A stretch of 64,000 nt of DNA from an uncultured Mediterraneibacter sp. (GTDB lineage: Bacteria > Bacillota > Clostridia > Lachnospirales > Lachnospiraceae). The stretch lies in the NCBI GenBank assembly GCA_934309345.1, contig CAKRDD010000019.1:1-64000 (forward strand), given 5' to 3'. The notes below the pieces were generated by a model that had not been told where the DNA came from, made no database searches, and saw only the letters and a list, made by a program, of their open reading frames with translations. Within the stretch, counting starts at the first letter, position 1. The number at the start of each line of letters is the position of its first letter. Below, piece by piece: positions 25,932-34,913 of the stretch. Both the position numbers and the translations under genes were made by a program.

Positions 25932-26066
25932 ATGAAGATGACATTTCAGCCGAAGAAGAGATCAAGATCTAAAGTTCACGGATTCAGAGCAAGAATGAGC
26001 ACACCAGGCGGAAGAAAAGTTCTGGCAGCAAGAAGAGCAAAAGGAAGAAAACAGTTATCAGCATAG
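25932..26066 (+). CDS. rpmH: 50S ribosomal protein L34
   Basis: A 44-residue, very basic protein: MKMTFQPKKRSRSKVHGFRA, then STPGGRKVLAARRAKGRK. This is the invariant L34 layout. GGGAGGTG precedes the ATG. It is the first gene of the rightward rpmH-rnpA-yidD-yidC-jag run. Confidence 0.97.
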   Translation: MKMTFQPKKRSRSKVHGFRARMSTPGGRKVLAARRAKGRKQLSA

Positions 26067-26147
26067 GCCGCATATATGTGGCCTTTTCTTCTATTTATTA
26101 TTAAATGATAACGGATCTTACTGTTATCTAGAATGAAGAGGATATTG

Positions 26148-26483
26148 ATGAAATTTTCTGAGTCTTTAAAAAAGAATAAAGATTTTCAGTCAGTCTACAG
26201 GAATGGAAAATCTTTCGCTAATAAATGTCTTGTAATGTATATAATCCCGAACGAACTGAATAAGAACCGACTGGGAATATCAGTTAGTAAAAAGGTTGGA
26301 AACAGTGTGGTAAGACATCATCTTACCCGGTTGATCAGAGAAAGTTACAGATTGTCAGAAGAACATTTCCGATGTGGGTATGATATAGTAGTAATCGCGA
26401 GAACAAGTGCAAAGGATAAGAATTATCATGATGTGGAAAGTGCACTGATCCATCTCGGAAAGCTTCATCACATATATGTCTGA
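26148..26483 (+). CDS. rnpA: Ribonuclease P protein component
   Basis: A 111-residue basic protein that helps the RNase P RNA cut tRNA leaders. The family signature lies at LGISVSKKVGNSVVRHHLTR, with RLIRESYR following. The ATG at 26148 is chosen because AGAGGA stands seven bases upstream; an earlier in-frame ATG at 26133 lacks a site. Confidence 0.95.
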   Translation: MKFSESLKKNKDFQSVYRNGKSFANKCLVMYIIPNELNKNRLGISVSKKVGNSVVRHHLTRLIRESYRLSEEHFRCGYDIVVIARTSAKDKNYHDVESALIHLGKLHHIYV

Positions 26484-26510
26484 TAAGACAATGATAAGGA
26501 AGTGGCGCAG

Positions 26511-26723
26511 ATGAAGTATATCCTGTTATGGATGATTCGTTTTTACAGGAAATATCTGTCCGGAATGAAGGGCGGATGCACTTGTAAGTATTATCCAACC
26601 TGCTCACAGTATGGGTTGGAAGCAATCGAGAAGTACGGAGCTCTCAAGGGAGGTGCTCTGGCGGTATGGAGAATCCTGCGCTGTAATCCATTTTCAAAAG
26701 GTGGATACGATCCGGTACCTTAA
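26511..26723 (+). CDS. yidD: Membrane protein insertion efficiency factor YidD
   Basis: A 70-residue protein with the family core GGCTCKYYPTCSQY, the ALKGGALAVWRILRCNP stretch and the GGYDPVP ending. YidD is a small membrane-associated helper of YidC. The ATG at 26511 has AAGGA ten bases before; a GTG nine bases earlier is also open. It lies between rnpA and yidC as usual. Confidence 0.95.
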   Translation: MKYILLWMIRFYRKYLSGMKGGCTCKYYPTCSQYGLEAIEKYGALKGGALAVWRILRCNPFSKGGYDPVP

Positions 26724-26735
26724 GGAGGATAAGTA

Positions 26736-28067
26736 ATGGAAGTATACGGACTTTTGGCTTCAGGTTATGGAGACTGGCCGATCATCAAACAGATTGCCTG
26801 GCTTTTAGGTCAGGTGATGAATGGTATCTTCAATGTACTTAGCATGATTGGTATTGAGAATATTGGTGTTTGTATCATTATTTTCACAATCATTATTTAT
26901 ACATTGATGATTCCGCTTACAATCAAGCAGCAGAAGTTTTCTAAGATGTCAGCTGTTATGCAGCCGGAGATCAAGAAAATTCAGAAAAAATACGAAGGAA
27001 AGAAAGATCAGGCTTCAATGATGAAGCAGCAGGAAGAGATCAATCTTGTTTATGAGAAGTATGGAACTTCCATGACAGGCGGATGTCTCCCAATGTTGAT
27101 CCAGATGCCGATTCTGTTCGCGCTGTATCCGGTTATCCGTGATATTCCGACGTATGTAAAAGGTGTTAAAGATGTTTATATGCCTGTAACAGAAGCAATC
27201 ATGAATACAAATGGTTTCCAGAAGATCATGGAGACGATCGGTGAAGCAAGCCCGGTTCTTATGAACCCTAAGGCTTATGATTATTCCCAGGCAGACACAA
27301 TCGTAAATGTACTTTATAAATTCCAGGATTCTACATGGAATACGCTGATGGAAAAGATGCCGAGTATCACGGATCTTGCACAGCAGACAATGGATAAGGT
27401 TACTCACCTGAACAGTTTCCTTGGAATTAATATCGGAGAGCAGCCGCTGACACAGCTGACAGCTGCATTCCACAACGGATCTGTTGCAGGGATCATCCTT
27501 GCAGTACTTATTCCGGTACTTGCAGGTCTGACACAGTTTATCAGTGTTAAGCTTCAGCCACAGCCGGCCGGAGATGACAAAGATAACCCGATGGCAAGCT
27601 CTATGAAGACAATGACATACACAATGCCGCTGATCTCAGTATTTATGGGATTCACACTTCCGGCAGGTCTTGGTCTTTACTGGGCAGCAAGTGCAGCAGT
27701 AAGATGTATCCAGCAGCTTGCAATCAACAAGTATCTCAGCACAAAATCTCTTGATGAGATGATCAAAGAGAATCAGGAGAAAGCACAGAAGAAACGTGAG
27801 AAACACGGAGCTCCTGCAAAAGAGATCAATAAGATGGCTACAACAAGTACTCGTAATGTGGGTACTGTTACAAAAGGAAAATCTGGAATTTCTGAAGCAG
27901 AGAAAGAAGAAAAGATCCAGAAAGCACAGCAGAAGGCTCAGAATTCCAAGCCGGGAAGCCTTGCTTCCAAGGCAAATCTGGTAAGCCGTTATAACAGCGG
28001 ACAGCAGACAAACCAGCCGAAGGCAGAAGATGAGAGCAGCTCTAAAGGAAAAAAGGGCAAGAAATAA
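26736..28067 (+). CDS. yidC: Membrane protein insertase YidC/OxaA
   Basis: A 443-residue insertase. The conserved core of five spans begins near residue 40 (IGVCIIIFTIIIYTLMIPLTIKQ), includes the cytosolic coiled hairpin with EIKKIQKKYEGKKDQ, and ends near residue 330 (LPAGLGLYWAASAAVRCIQQ). The chain lacks the large periplasmic domain of proteobacterial YidC and the first residues do not form a lipobox. A long basic tail rich in Lys, Gln and Ser follows, of the kind that can bind ribosomes. AAGGAGG precedes the ATG. Confidence 0.95.
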   Translation: MEVYGLLASGYGDWPIIKQIAWLLGQVMNGIFNVLSMIGIENIGVCIIIFTIIIYTLMIPLTIKQQKFSKMSAVMQPEIKKIQKKYEGKKDQASMMKQQEEINLVYEKYGTSMTGGCLPMLIQMPILFALYPVIRDIPTYVKGVKDVYMPVTEAIMNTNGFQKIMETIGEASPVLMNPKAYDYSQADTIVNVLYKFQDSTWNTLMEKMPSITDLAQQTMDKVTHLNSFLGINIGEQPLTQLTAAFHNGSVAGIILAVLIPVLAGLTQFISVKLQPQPAGDDKDNPMASSMKTMTYTMPLISVFMGFTLPAGLGLYWAASAAVRCIQQLAINKYLSTKSLDEMIKENQEKAQKKREKHGAPAKEINKMATTSTRNVGTVTKGKSGISEAEKEEKIQKAQQKAQNSKPGSLASKANLVSRYNSGQQTNQPKAEDESSSKGKKGKK

Positions 28068-28145
28068 TAAAGGAAGATTCGTAACTCCTAACCGTTCTCT
28101 TAAAAAGCAGGAGACGGGTCAGGATTTGAAGATGGAGGAATCGGG

Positions 28146-28970
28146 ATGAACGGTAGTATCAGAGTATCGGCGAAAACAGTTGATGATGCGATCACAGAAG
28201 CATTGATCCAGCTTGGTGTAACAAGCGACAGACTGGAGTACGAAGTAATCGAGAAGGGAAGCGCAGGATTCCTGGGAATCGGAATGAAGCAGGCAGTTAT
28301 TGAAGCGAGAAGAAAACCGGAACCGAAAGAGGAGAAGGTAGAAGAGCCTGTAGTAGAAGAACCTGTGAAAGCAGAGCCAAAGAAGGTTGAAGCAGTTCAG
28401 CCTCAGAAAGCAGCAGAAAAGAAAGCGGATGAACCTAAGAAAGCTGCTTTTGAAAAAGCTGTAGAAAAAGAAGTAAAAGAGGAAGTTAAGAAAGAGACAA
28501 AACTTGTAGAAGTTCAGCCTCAGACAATTAAAGCAGTAGAAGATTTCCTCAAGAATACAATGAAAGCCATGGACATGGAAGTTGAGCTTAAGACTGAGAT
28601 CGATCAGGACGGTGCACTTTGCGTAGATATGAGTGGAGAGCACATGGGAATCCTGATCGGTAAGAGAGGACAGACTCTGGATTCTCTGCAGTATCTTGCG
28701 AACCGTGTAGCGAACAAGCATCAGGAAGGTTATGTAAGAGTAAAGCTTGACACAGAGAACTATCGTGCAAGAAGAGAAGAGACTCTGAGACACCTTGCAA
28801 AGAACATTGCACATAAGGTAAAGAGAAACAGAAGACCGGTAGCACTTGAGCCGATGAATCCTTATGAGAGAAGAATCATCCACTCAGCACTGCAGTCAGA
28901 TCCTTATGTGATGACACACAGTGAGGGAGAAGAGCCGTTCAGAAAAGTTGTTATTACTTTGAAGAAATAA
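28146..28970 (+). CDS. jag: RNA-binding protein Jag/KhpB
   Basis: A 274-residue protein with three parts. A Jag-N domain covers about 1-55 (MNGSIRVSAKTVDDAI, GSAGFLGIGMKQA). A linker of about 90 residues is rich in Lys, Glu, Pro and Ala. Then come a KH domain (GILIGKRGQTLDSLQYLANR) near 175-205 and an R3H domain (RRPVALEPMNPYERRIIH) near 235-250. Jag with KhpA binds many RNAs and affects cell elongation in Firmicutes. GGAGG precedes the ATG. A strong terminator follows. Confidence 0.94.
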   Translation: MNGSIRVSAKTVDDAITEALIQLGVTSDRLEYEVIEKGSAGFLGIGMKQAVIEARRKPEPKEEKVEEPVVEEPVKAEPKKVEAVQPQKAAEKKADEPKKAAFEKAVEKEVKEEVKKETKLVEVQPQTIKAVEDFLKNTMKAMDMEVELKTEIDQDGALCVDMSGEHMGILIGKRGQTLDSLQYLANRVANKHQEGYVRVKLDTENYRARREETLRHLAKNIAHKVKRNRRPVALEPMNPYERRIIHSALQSDPYVMTHSEGEEPFRKVVITLKK

Positions 28971-28992
28971 TACTGTTTATGAATCGGAAGCG

Positions 28993-29046
28993 AAAGGACG
29001 TTTACGCTTCACGGATACTTTCGTGAGGTGTGGAACGTCCTTTTTT
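28993..29046 (+). terminator. Terminator of the rpmH-jag operon
   Basis: AAAGGACGTT pairs with AACGTCCTTT around an inner TCACG/CGTGA hairpin, followed by six T residues. Confidence 0.85.
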
Positions 29047-29146
29047 CTATGTAAAATATAGGAAGCAGGAAATACTGTAAAGAGAAAACAGTTGGAAGCA
29101 GGAAGTGTGCCAAGCACACAGCAGGAAAACAGAAAGGAAATAAGGC

Positions 29147-30535
29147 ATGAATCAGGATACGATTGCAGCGATTTCTACAGGTATGACCAATTCGGGAATC
29201 GGAATTGTAAGAATCAGCGGAAGTGAAGCGCTGGAGATAGCAGATCGTGTATATAAAGGGAAAGAAACGATTACAGAAGTGCCAACGCATACGATTCATT
29301 ATGGACATGTAATGGATGGAGATGAGACAGTTGACGAAGTACTTGTGATGGTGATGCGCGGACCTCGTACATTTACAGGAGAAGACACAGTTGAGATTAA
29401 CTGCCACGGTGGAACTTATGTTGTAAGCAGAGTTTTGGAGACGGTCTTAAAGGCGGGAGCAAGACCGGCAGAGCCGGGAGAATTTACCAAGAGGGCATTC
29501 TTAAACGGTAAGATGGATCTGTCACAGGCAGAGGCAGTCATTGATGTGATCACATCAGAAAATGAGTATGCGCTGCAAAGTTCGATCAGCCAGCTCAAGG
29601 GAAGTGTGAAGAACAGGATCAAAGAGATCCGTGAGAAGATCATTTATCATACAGCGTTTATTGAGACTGCGCTGGATGATCCGGAGCATATCAGTGTCGA
29701 TGGATATGGCGAGGTGCTCAAAGAGGCAGCAGAAGAGGTGATCGGTCAGCTGAAAGAACTGATTGATTCTTCGGATGATGGAAGGATCATGAAAGAGGGA
29801 ATCCAGACAGTGATTCTTGGAAAACCGAATGCAGGAAAGTCCTCACTTCTGAATATTCTGGCCGGTCATGACCGTGCGATCGTTACGGATATTGAAGGTA
29901 CGACAAGAGATGTCTTAGAGGAGCAGATCCGTCTGCAGGGACTGACTTTGAATATCATTGATACTGCCGGAATCCGTCAGACAGACGACATCGTGGAAAA
30001 AATGGGTGTCGATAAGGCGAAAGAATACGCGAAAGATGCGGATCTTATTATTTATGTTGTAGATGCATCAAGAAATCTTGACGAAAATGATGAAAAAATC
30101 TTTGATTTGATTTATGATAAAAGAACAGTGATTCTGCTTAATAAGTCGGATCTGGATACTGTAGTGACAGAAGAGATGATCCGCGAAAGGATTTCACAAA
30201 AAGGTGTTCAGAAGCAGATTCCTGTGATTGCGATTTCTGCAAAGGAAGAGCAGGGAATCAAGGAACTTGAGAACACCGTGAAAGCAATGTTCTTAAAGGG
30301 AGATCTCTCATTCAATGAAGAGGTTTATATTACAAATGCAAGACAGAAAAATGCATTGGTCAATGCGAGAGAGAGTATGAGGAAAGTCATTTTCAGCATT
30401 GACGCCGGCATGCCGGAGGATTTCTATTCGATCGATCTGATGGATGCCTATGAATCACTTGGAAATATTACCGGAGAATCAATAGGAGAAGATTTAGTAA
30501 ATGAAATATTCAGCAAGTTCTGTATGGGAAAATAA
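29147..30535 (+). CDS. mnmE: tRNA modification GTPase MnmE
   Basis: A 462-residue GTPase that works with MnmG to make the 5-carboxymethylaminomethyl group on wobble uridine of certain tRNAs. The N-terminal formyl-THF-binding domain begins DTIAAISTGMTNSGIGIVRI. The G domain holds G1 GKPNAGKSS near 223, G3 DTAG and G4 NKSD. The C-terminus ends in FCMGK, with the catalytic cysteine in place. AGAAAGGA precedes the ATG. It overlaps mnmG by 35 bases. Confidence 0.96.
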   Translation: MNQDTIAAISTGMTNSGIGIVRISGSEALEIADRVYKGKETITEVPTHTIHYGHVMDGDETVDEVLVMVMRGPRTFTGEDTVEINCHGGTYVVSRVLETVLKAGARPAEPGEFTKRAFLNGKMDLSQAEAVIDVITSENEYALQSSISQLKGSVKNRIKEIREKIIYHTAFIETALDDPEHISVDGYGEVLKEAAEEVIGQLKELIDSSDDGRIMKEGIQTVILGKPNAGKSSLLNILAGHDRAIVTDIEGTTRDVLEEQIRLQGLTLNIIDTAGIRQTDDIVEKMGVDKAKEYAKDADLIIYVVDASRNLDENDEKIFDLIYDKRTVILLNKSDLDTVVTEEMIRERISQKGVQKQIPVIAISAKEEQGIKELENTVKAMFLKGDLSFNEEVYITNARQKNALVNARESMRKVIFSIDAGMPEDFYSIDLMDAYESLGNITGESIGEDLVNEIFSKFCMGK

Positions 30536-32393
30536 AGATGAATATGATGTTGTCGTTGTAGGCGCAGGACATGCGGGCTGTGAGGCTGCACTTGCGACTG
30601 CGAGACTTGGATTTAAGACAGTGATCTTTACGGTCAGTGTGGACAGTATTGCGCTGATGCCATGCAATCCAAACATCGGAGGAAGCTCAAAGGGACATCT
30701 GGTCAGAGAGCTGGATGCGCTCGGCGGAGAGATGGGAAAGGTCATTGACCGGACATTTATCCAGTCTAAGATGCTCAACAGTTCAAAAGGTCCTGCCGTG
30801 CATTCACTGCGTGCACAGGCGGATAAGGCAAACTATAGTAAAACAATGCGTCAGGTGCTTCAGAATCAGGAGAATCTGGATATCCGTCAGATGGAAGTGA
30901 CAGAGATCCTGGCAGAGGATGGGAAGATCACAGGAGTGCAGACGTACTCAGGCGCTATTTACCGCTGTAAGGCCGTTGTACTCTGTACGGGTACATATTT
31001 AAAGGCTCGCTGTATTTACGGCGAAATAAGCACACATACGGGCCCTAACGGGCTTCAGAGTGCCAACTACCTGACAGATAGTCTGAAAGCACTCGGAATT
31101 AAGATGTACCGCTTCAAAACAGGTACACCGGCACGTATTGATAAGAATACGATTGATTTCAGCAAGATGCAGGAACAGAAAGGAGATGAGAGGGTTGTAC
31201 CGTTCTCATTTACTACAGATCCTGAGAGTGTTCAGATCGATCAGGCATCATGCTGGCTGACTTATACGAATGAGACAACACATGAGATTATCCGTGACAA
31301 TCTGGACCGTTCACCGCTTTATTCAGGAGCGATTGAAGGTACAGGTCCGAGATATTGTCCGTCGATCGAGGATAAGGTTGTGAAATTCCCGGACAAGAAC
31401 CGTCATCAGGTATTTATCGAGCCGGAAGGACTTGAGACGAATGAAATGTATGTCGGTGGAATGTCCAGTTCACTTCCGGAAGATGTCCAGTATGCAATGT
31501 ACAGAAGTGTGCCGGGACTGGAACATGCGAAGATCGTGCGAAATGCGTATGCAATCGAATATGACTGCATCGATGCAAGACAGTTGAAGAGCACATTGGA
31601 ATTCAAAGAGATAGAAGGTCTATTCAGTGGTGGACAGTTTAACGGAAGTTCAGGCTATGAAGAGGCTGCTTCCCAGGGACTGATCGCAGGAATCAATGCG
31701 GCGAGAAAACTGCAGGGAAAAGAAGGTATCGTGATCGACAGATCCCAGGGATATATAGGAGTTCTGATCGATGATCTTGTCACGAAAGAAAGTCATGAAC
31801 CATATCGTATGATGACTTCACGCGCAGAGTACAGACTGCTTCTTCGTCAGGATAATGCAGATATGCGTCTTACAAAGATTGGTTACGAGGTGGGACTGAT
31901 CGACGAAGAGAGATATCAGAAACTACTGAAAAAGGAAGAGATGATCGAAAAAGAGATCGAGCGTGTGGAGCACACAAATGTAGGTACTACAGAAGCTGTA
32001 CAGGCATTGCTTGAATCTTATGAAAGCACACCGTTGACATCAGGAACAACACTTGCAGAGTTGATCCGCAGACCGGAGCTGTCTTATGAGAAAATCGCAC
32101 CGATCGATAAGCACAGAGAAGAACTGCCATATGATGTCAAAGAACAGGTTGATATTAATATCAAATATGATGGCTATATCAAGCGTCAGATGCGTCAGGT
32201 AGAGCAGTTTAAGAAGCTTGAGAACAAGAGAATTCCGGAAAATATTAACTATGATGAGATCCAGAGCCTTCGTCTTGAGGCAAAGCAGAAACTGAATCAG
32301 ATCCGTCCGTCATCAATTGGCCAGGCATCCAGAATCTCAGGAGTTTCACCGGCAGATGTGTCCGTGCTTCTTGTATATTTGAGCAGTAAATAA
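30501..32393 (+). CDS. mnmG: tRNA uridine modification enzyme MnmG (GidA)
   Basis: A 630-residue FAD enzyme, partner of MnmE. The dinucleotide-binding motif VVVVGAGHAGCEAALA lies near residue 17, with NPNIGGSSKGHLVRELDALGG next. The second signature is GQFNGSSGYEEAASQGLIAGINAA near 375. The C-terminal helical domain is intact. Length is normal. The start lies inside the end of mnmE, with AGGAGA upstream. Confidence 0.97.
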   Translation: MKYSASSVWENKDEYDVVVVGAGHAGCEAALATARLGFKTVIFTVSVDSIALMPCNPNIGGSSKGHLVRELDALGGEMGKVIDRTFIQSKMLNSSKGPAVHSLRAQADKANYSKTMRQVLQNQENLDIRQMEVTEILAEDGKITGVQTYSGAIYRCKAVVLCTGTYLKARCIYGEISTHTGPNGLQSANYLTDSLKALGIKMYRFKTGTPARIDKNTIDFSKMQEQKGDERVVPFSFTTDPESVQIDQASCWLTYTNETTHEIIRDNLDRSPLYSGAIEGTGPRYCPSIEDKVVKFPDKNRHQVFIEPEGLETNEMYVGGMSSSLPEDVQYAMYRSVPGLEHAKIVRNAYAIEYDCIDARQLKSTLEFKEIEGLFSGGQFNGSSGYEEAASQGLIAGINAARKLQGKEGIVIDRSQGYIGVLIDDLVTKESHEPYRMMTSRAEYRLLLRQDNADMRLTKIGYEVGLIDEERYQKLLKKEEMIEKEIERVEHTNVGTTEAVQALLESYESTPLTSGTTLAELIRRPELSYEKIAPIDKHREELPYDVKEQVDINIKYDGYIKRQMRQVEQFKKLENKRIPENINYDEIQSLRLEAKQKLNQIRPSSIGQASRISGVSPADVSVLLVYLSSK

Positions 32394-32507
32394 AAGTGTT
32401 AGTTAAAGTAATACATGAGAATTTAAAAATGCTATAATAATATTCTGCGGAATGGTATTGTCGGATTGTTGAAACCGTTCCGTGGGAAGTAATGATTGGA
32501 GAATATA

Positions 32508-33233
32508 GTGGGAGAGAACGCACAGAGTAAATTTGATCTAGAATTAGAAAAAATCGGAATCATATTAAATGAGCAGCAGAAGCAGCAGTTCGACAAGTAT
32601 TATGAGATGCTTGTTGAGTGGAATAAAGTGATGAATCTGACAGGGATCACGGAGTATGATGAAGTGAATCTGAAGCACTTTACAGACAGTCTGACAATCG
32701 CAAGAACACAGGAGATGAAGAAGATCCAGAGTGTGATCGACATCGGAACAGGAGCCGGTTTCCCGGGAATTCCTTTAAAGATTGCATTTCCGCATCTGAA
32801 GGTTGTACTTCTTGATTCACTGAATAAACGAATTAAGTTCTTAGATGCAGTAATTGAAGAATTGGGATTGGAAAATATCAGTACGATTCACGGAAGAGCA
32901 GAAGATTTTGCAAAGAAAAAGGAATACAGAGAGCAGTTTGATCTCTGTGTTTCAAGAGCTGTTGCAAATCTGTCAACATTGAGTGAGTATTGCCTTCCAT
33001 TTGTAGCTGTAAATGGCAGTTTTGTTTCTTATAAAAGTGGAGATTCTGAAGAAGAAATCCAGCAGGCGAAACATGCAATTTCACTGTTAGGTGGAAAGGT
33101 GAAGAATGTGGATAAGTTCCAATTACCTGGAACAGACATGGGACGAGCGCTTGTTGAAATCAAAAAAACAAAGCAGACACCGGGAAAATATCCTAGAAAA
33201 GCAGGATTACCGGCAAAAGAACCATTAAAATAA
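32508..33233 (+). CDS. rsmG: 16S rRNA (guanine527-N7)-methyltransferase RsmG
   Basis: A 241-residue SAM-dependent methyltransferase. The SAM motif IDIGTGAGFPGIPLKI lies near residue 75, NLTGITEYDEVNLKHFTDSL before it, and CVSRAVANLSTLSEYCLPF near 145. The start is set at the GTG at 32508 because GGAG lies six bases upstream; an in-frame TTG at 32496 is possible. A hairpin (GGAATGGT/ACCGTTCC, about 32450-32483) lies in the leader. The protein ends in a basic tail, and a perfect terminator follows. Confidence 0.94.
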   Translation: MGENAQSKFDLELEKIGIILNEQQKQQFDKYYEMLVEWNKVMNLTGITEYDEVNLKHFTDSLTIARTQEMKKIQSVIDIGTGAGFPGIPLKIAFPHLKVVLLDSLNKRIKFLDAVIEELGLENISTIHGRAEDFAKKKEYREQFDLCVSRAVANLSTLSEYCLPFVAVNGSFVSYKSGDSEEEIQQAKHAISLLGGKVKNVDKFQLPGTDMGRALVEIKKTKQTPGKYPRKAGLPAKEPLK

Positions 33234-33241
33234 GCCAATAT

Positions 33242-33287
33242 AGGAAGACCTGTTTACTGGCATTCTGGTAAACAGGTCTTCCTTTTT
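33242..33287 (+). terminator. Terminator after rsmG
   Basis: A 16-bp perfect stem (33242-33257 with 33268-33283) and a 10-base loop, running into a T tract. Confidence 0.9.
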
Positions 33288-33359
33288 AAGTGTATTGTTA
33301 AAAAATGCTGAAATAGTCAGAAAATAAGTGAAAAAAGAAGATATCCTCAAAAAAAGAAG

Positions 33360-33430
33360 GAGTTATCCACATTTTCCACATGAGATATTCACTCTGTGTG
33401 GATATCTCATGTGGAAAATGTGGATAACTC
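33360..33430. repeat. 29-bp perfect palindrome packed with DnaA-box-like sites
   Basis: The arms 33360-33388 and 33402-33430 are exact complements with a 13-base loop. Perfect DnaA boxes start at 33363 and 33419; one-mismatch copies start at 33372, 33397 and 33410. On the minus strand the hairpin is followed by CCTTCTTTTTTT, on the plus strand by TAGTTTTT. It lies between the converging rsmG and alpha/beta hydrolase genes, so it may also end transcription. Confidence 0.85.
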
Positions 33431-33482
33431 TAGTTTTTAGAAAAAATATGATGCGAGTAAAATTTCTGATTTATGCGATATT

Positions 33483-34460
33483 CTATTCACATTCTTCAGC
33501 ATCTGACAGGAAAATTTCTACATTTTCAATGAATTCGTCACATTTTTCAATGTGAGGAAGTTGTTTGGTCTTGGCCATTCCTGCAATTTCAATCGAAGGA
33601 AGATAGTTCTGATATTCACTTGCTGCCAGAGAATTTTCAGGATTACTATTTCCTACAATAATGGAGATGCTGTTATTCAATTTATTCAGGCAGTGAAGAA
33701 CATTTGCATTCGTATATCTTGTCTTTTGACAGGCGAAAAGGTATTTGGAATTTGTATGTTCTTTGTGTGCTGCTTCAAAGTAAGTGAGAATATCTTTTTC
33801 ACTAATTTCATTTTGCGTATAATAAGAAGAGCAGAGGGCATGAGCAATTGTCTTCTTATTTACATACATATTATAGATAAATGTACCCAGAATAGGAGAA
33901 TACAGGATATTCTTTATGAATTTACTACGTTTTGTAGGAATCTTTGCCAGGTCTACCAGATTCGGAGGATTTATCATAATAACCTTATTTATAATTGTTT
34001 CATCGTTTGCACAGGCCATCAGTACAAATGGACAGGATTCACCAGAAACGATTACATCCGTTTTATCTCCGATAATATGTTTGATAAAGTTCGTGATTAA
34101 TTCCACATACAGATAATTAGTATATGTTAATCCCGGACGATCGGAACAACCGCAGCCTAAAAGGTCAATTGTATATACAGTATGAGATTTGGCAAGTTCC
34201 TCTACGTTGTTTCTCCATTCATAGGAAGAAGAACATACATTGAGATTATGCACTAAAAGTAAAGGTGATCCTTCTCCAGTTTTCTTATATGCGATTTTAC
34301 CGAATCTCCAGTTATAGTATTCATATTCATCAGAATTGATTAATTTATCAGCAGTTGAGATATATTCTAATACACGGTTAGCAATATGCATTGCACCGAG
34401 AGAAACTCCTGCTAAAGTAGTAAAAAAAGTAAGTTTTTTCTTAATACTCAAATTATTCAC
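33483..34460 (-). CDS. Alpha/beta hydrolase
   Basis: A 325-residue protein. A hydrophobic N-terminus (about residues 10-27) could anchor it. The hydrolase core starts with SPLLLVHNLNVCSSSYEW, contains TVYTIDLLGCGCSDRPG, the nucleophile elbow VSGESCPFVLM, and ends with a His in LPHIEKCDEF. The elbow is G-E-S-C where most family members have G-x-S-x-G, so the last glycine is missing. The substrate is unknown. The frame begins at a GTG (34460); a TTG at 34451 has a better-spaced AAGGAAGG. It is the only leftward gene in this rightward region. Confidence 0.8.
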   Translation of the reverse strand: MNNLSIKKKLTFFTTLAGVSLGAMHIANRVLEYISTADKLINSDEYEYYNWRFGKIAYKKTGEGSPLLLVHNLNVCSSSYEWRNNVEELAKSHTVYTIDLLGCGCSDRPGLTYTNYLYVELITNFIKHIIGDKTDVIVSGESCPFVLMACANDETIINKVIMINPPNLVDLAKIPTKRSKFIKNILYSPILGTFIYNMYVNKKTIAHALCSSYYTQNEISEKDILTYFEAAHKEHTNSKYLFACQKTRYTNANVLHCLNKLNNSISIIVGNSNPENSLAASEYQNYLPSIEIAGMAKTKQLPHIEKCDEFIENVEIFLSDAEECE

Positions 34461-34493
34461 CTTCCTTATTATAATAGTGGTTTGTTTTATATA

Positions 34494-34529
34494 AAAGTAA
34501 GAGTTTGAATTAAAAGAAACTCTTACTTT
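34494..34529. repeat. 13-bp perfect inverted repeat before the hydrolase gene
   Basis: AAAGTAAGAGTTT (34494-34506) and its complement (34517-34529) flank a 10-base spacer. It lies about 35 bases upstream of the hydrolase start, so it could be an operator, or a hairpin near its -35 region. Confidence 0.55.
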
Positions 34530-34612
34530 ATTATACTACATTCTTAAATTCAAATAAAGCGAAAAAATCTTAATAGTTTGTAACTATGTAAGAAGTGGCT
34601 TATCTCTAAAAA

Positions 34613-34628
34613 TGTTTCACGTGAAACA
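34613..34628. other. parS: parS centromere site 1
   Basis: Exact 16-bp palindrome TGTTTCACGTGAAACA, the ParB-binding parS consensus. It is the first of three upstream of parA. Confidence 0.97.
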
Positions 34629-34717
34629 TTTTTGATCCGCACAATCGAATCCGCACCCTGCGCGTATAATACAGTTATTTACAAAATGCAGTACTAGAAA
34701 TAACTGAGAAAACACAA

Positions 34718-34733
34718 TGTTTCACGTGAAACA
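34718..34733. other. parS: parS centromere site 2
   Basis: Second exact TGTTTCACGTGAAACA, 105 bases after the first. The 541 bases from 34461 to 35001 contain no gene, only these sites and the inserted 142-bp element. Confidence 0.97.
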
Positions 34734-34769
34734 TTTTAGAAAATGAGGAAATGAAAAGGAAGATGTTTC

Positions 34770-34911
34770 GTTACTGTTCACTCCCGTGTCAATCACTTCG
34801 CTGATTGACACGGAGGATGCATGTTTTGGCTTGAATGCATCTCGCCCTATCGCCAAAGGCGATTTAAAATGGCGAGATGCGTTGCTGGTCGCACATTGTG
34901 TGAACAGTAAC
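34770..34911. mobile_element. 142-bp MITE-like element, copy 1, inserted at a parS site
   Basis: The ends GTTACTGTTCAC and GTGAACAGTAAC are perfect 12-bp inverted repeats. It is flanked by an exact 8-bp direct repeat, GATGTTTC (34762-34769 and 34912-34919), read as a target-site duplication. Inside, CCGTGTCAATCA pairs with TGATTGACACGG, and GCATCTCGCC with GGCGAGATGC around an ATCGCC/GGCGAT tip. It holds no open frame of note. The copy at 44396-44537 matches at 136 of 142 positions. Confidence 0.85.
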
Positions 34912-34913
34912 GA

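Noticed and set aside
28119..28883. A 254-codon frame opposite jag
   Set aside because: It is the antisense of a well-conserved gene; its Cys/Phe/Leu-rich composition is that of reversed Lys/Glu-rich coding sequence.
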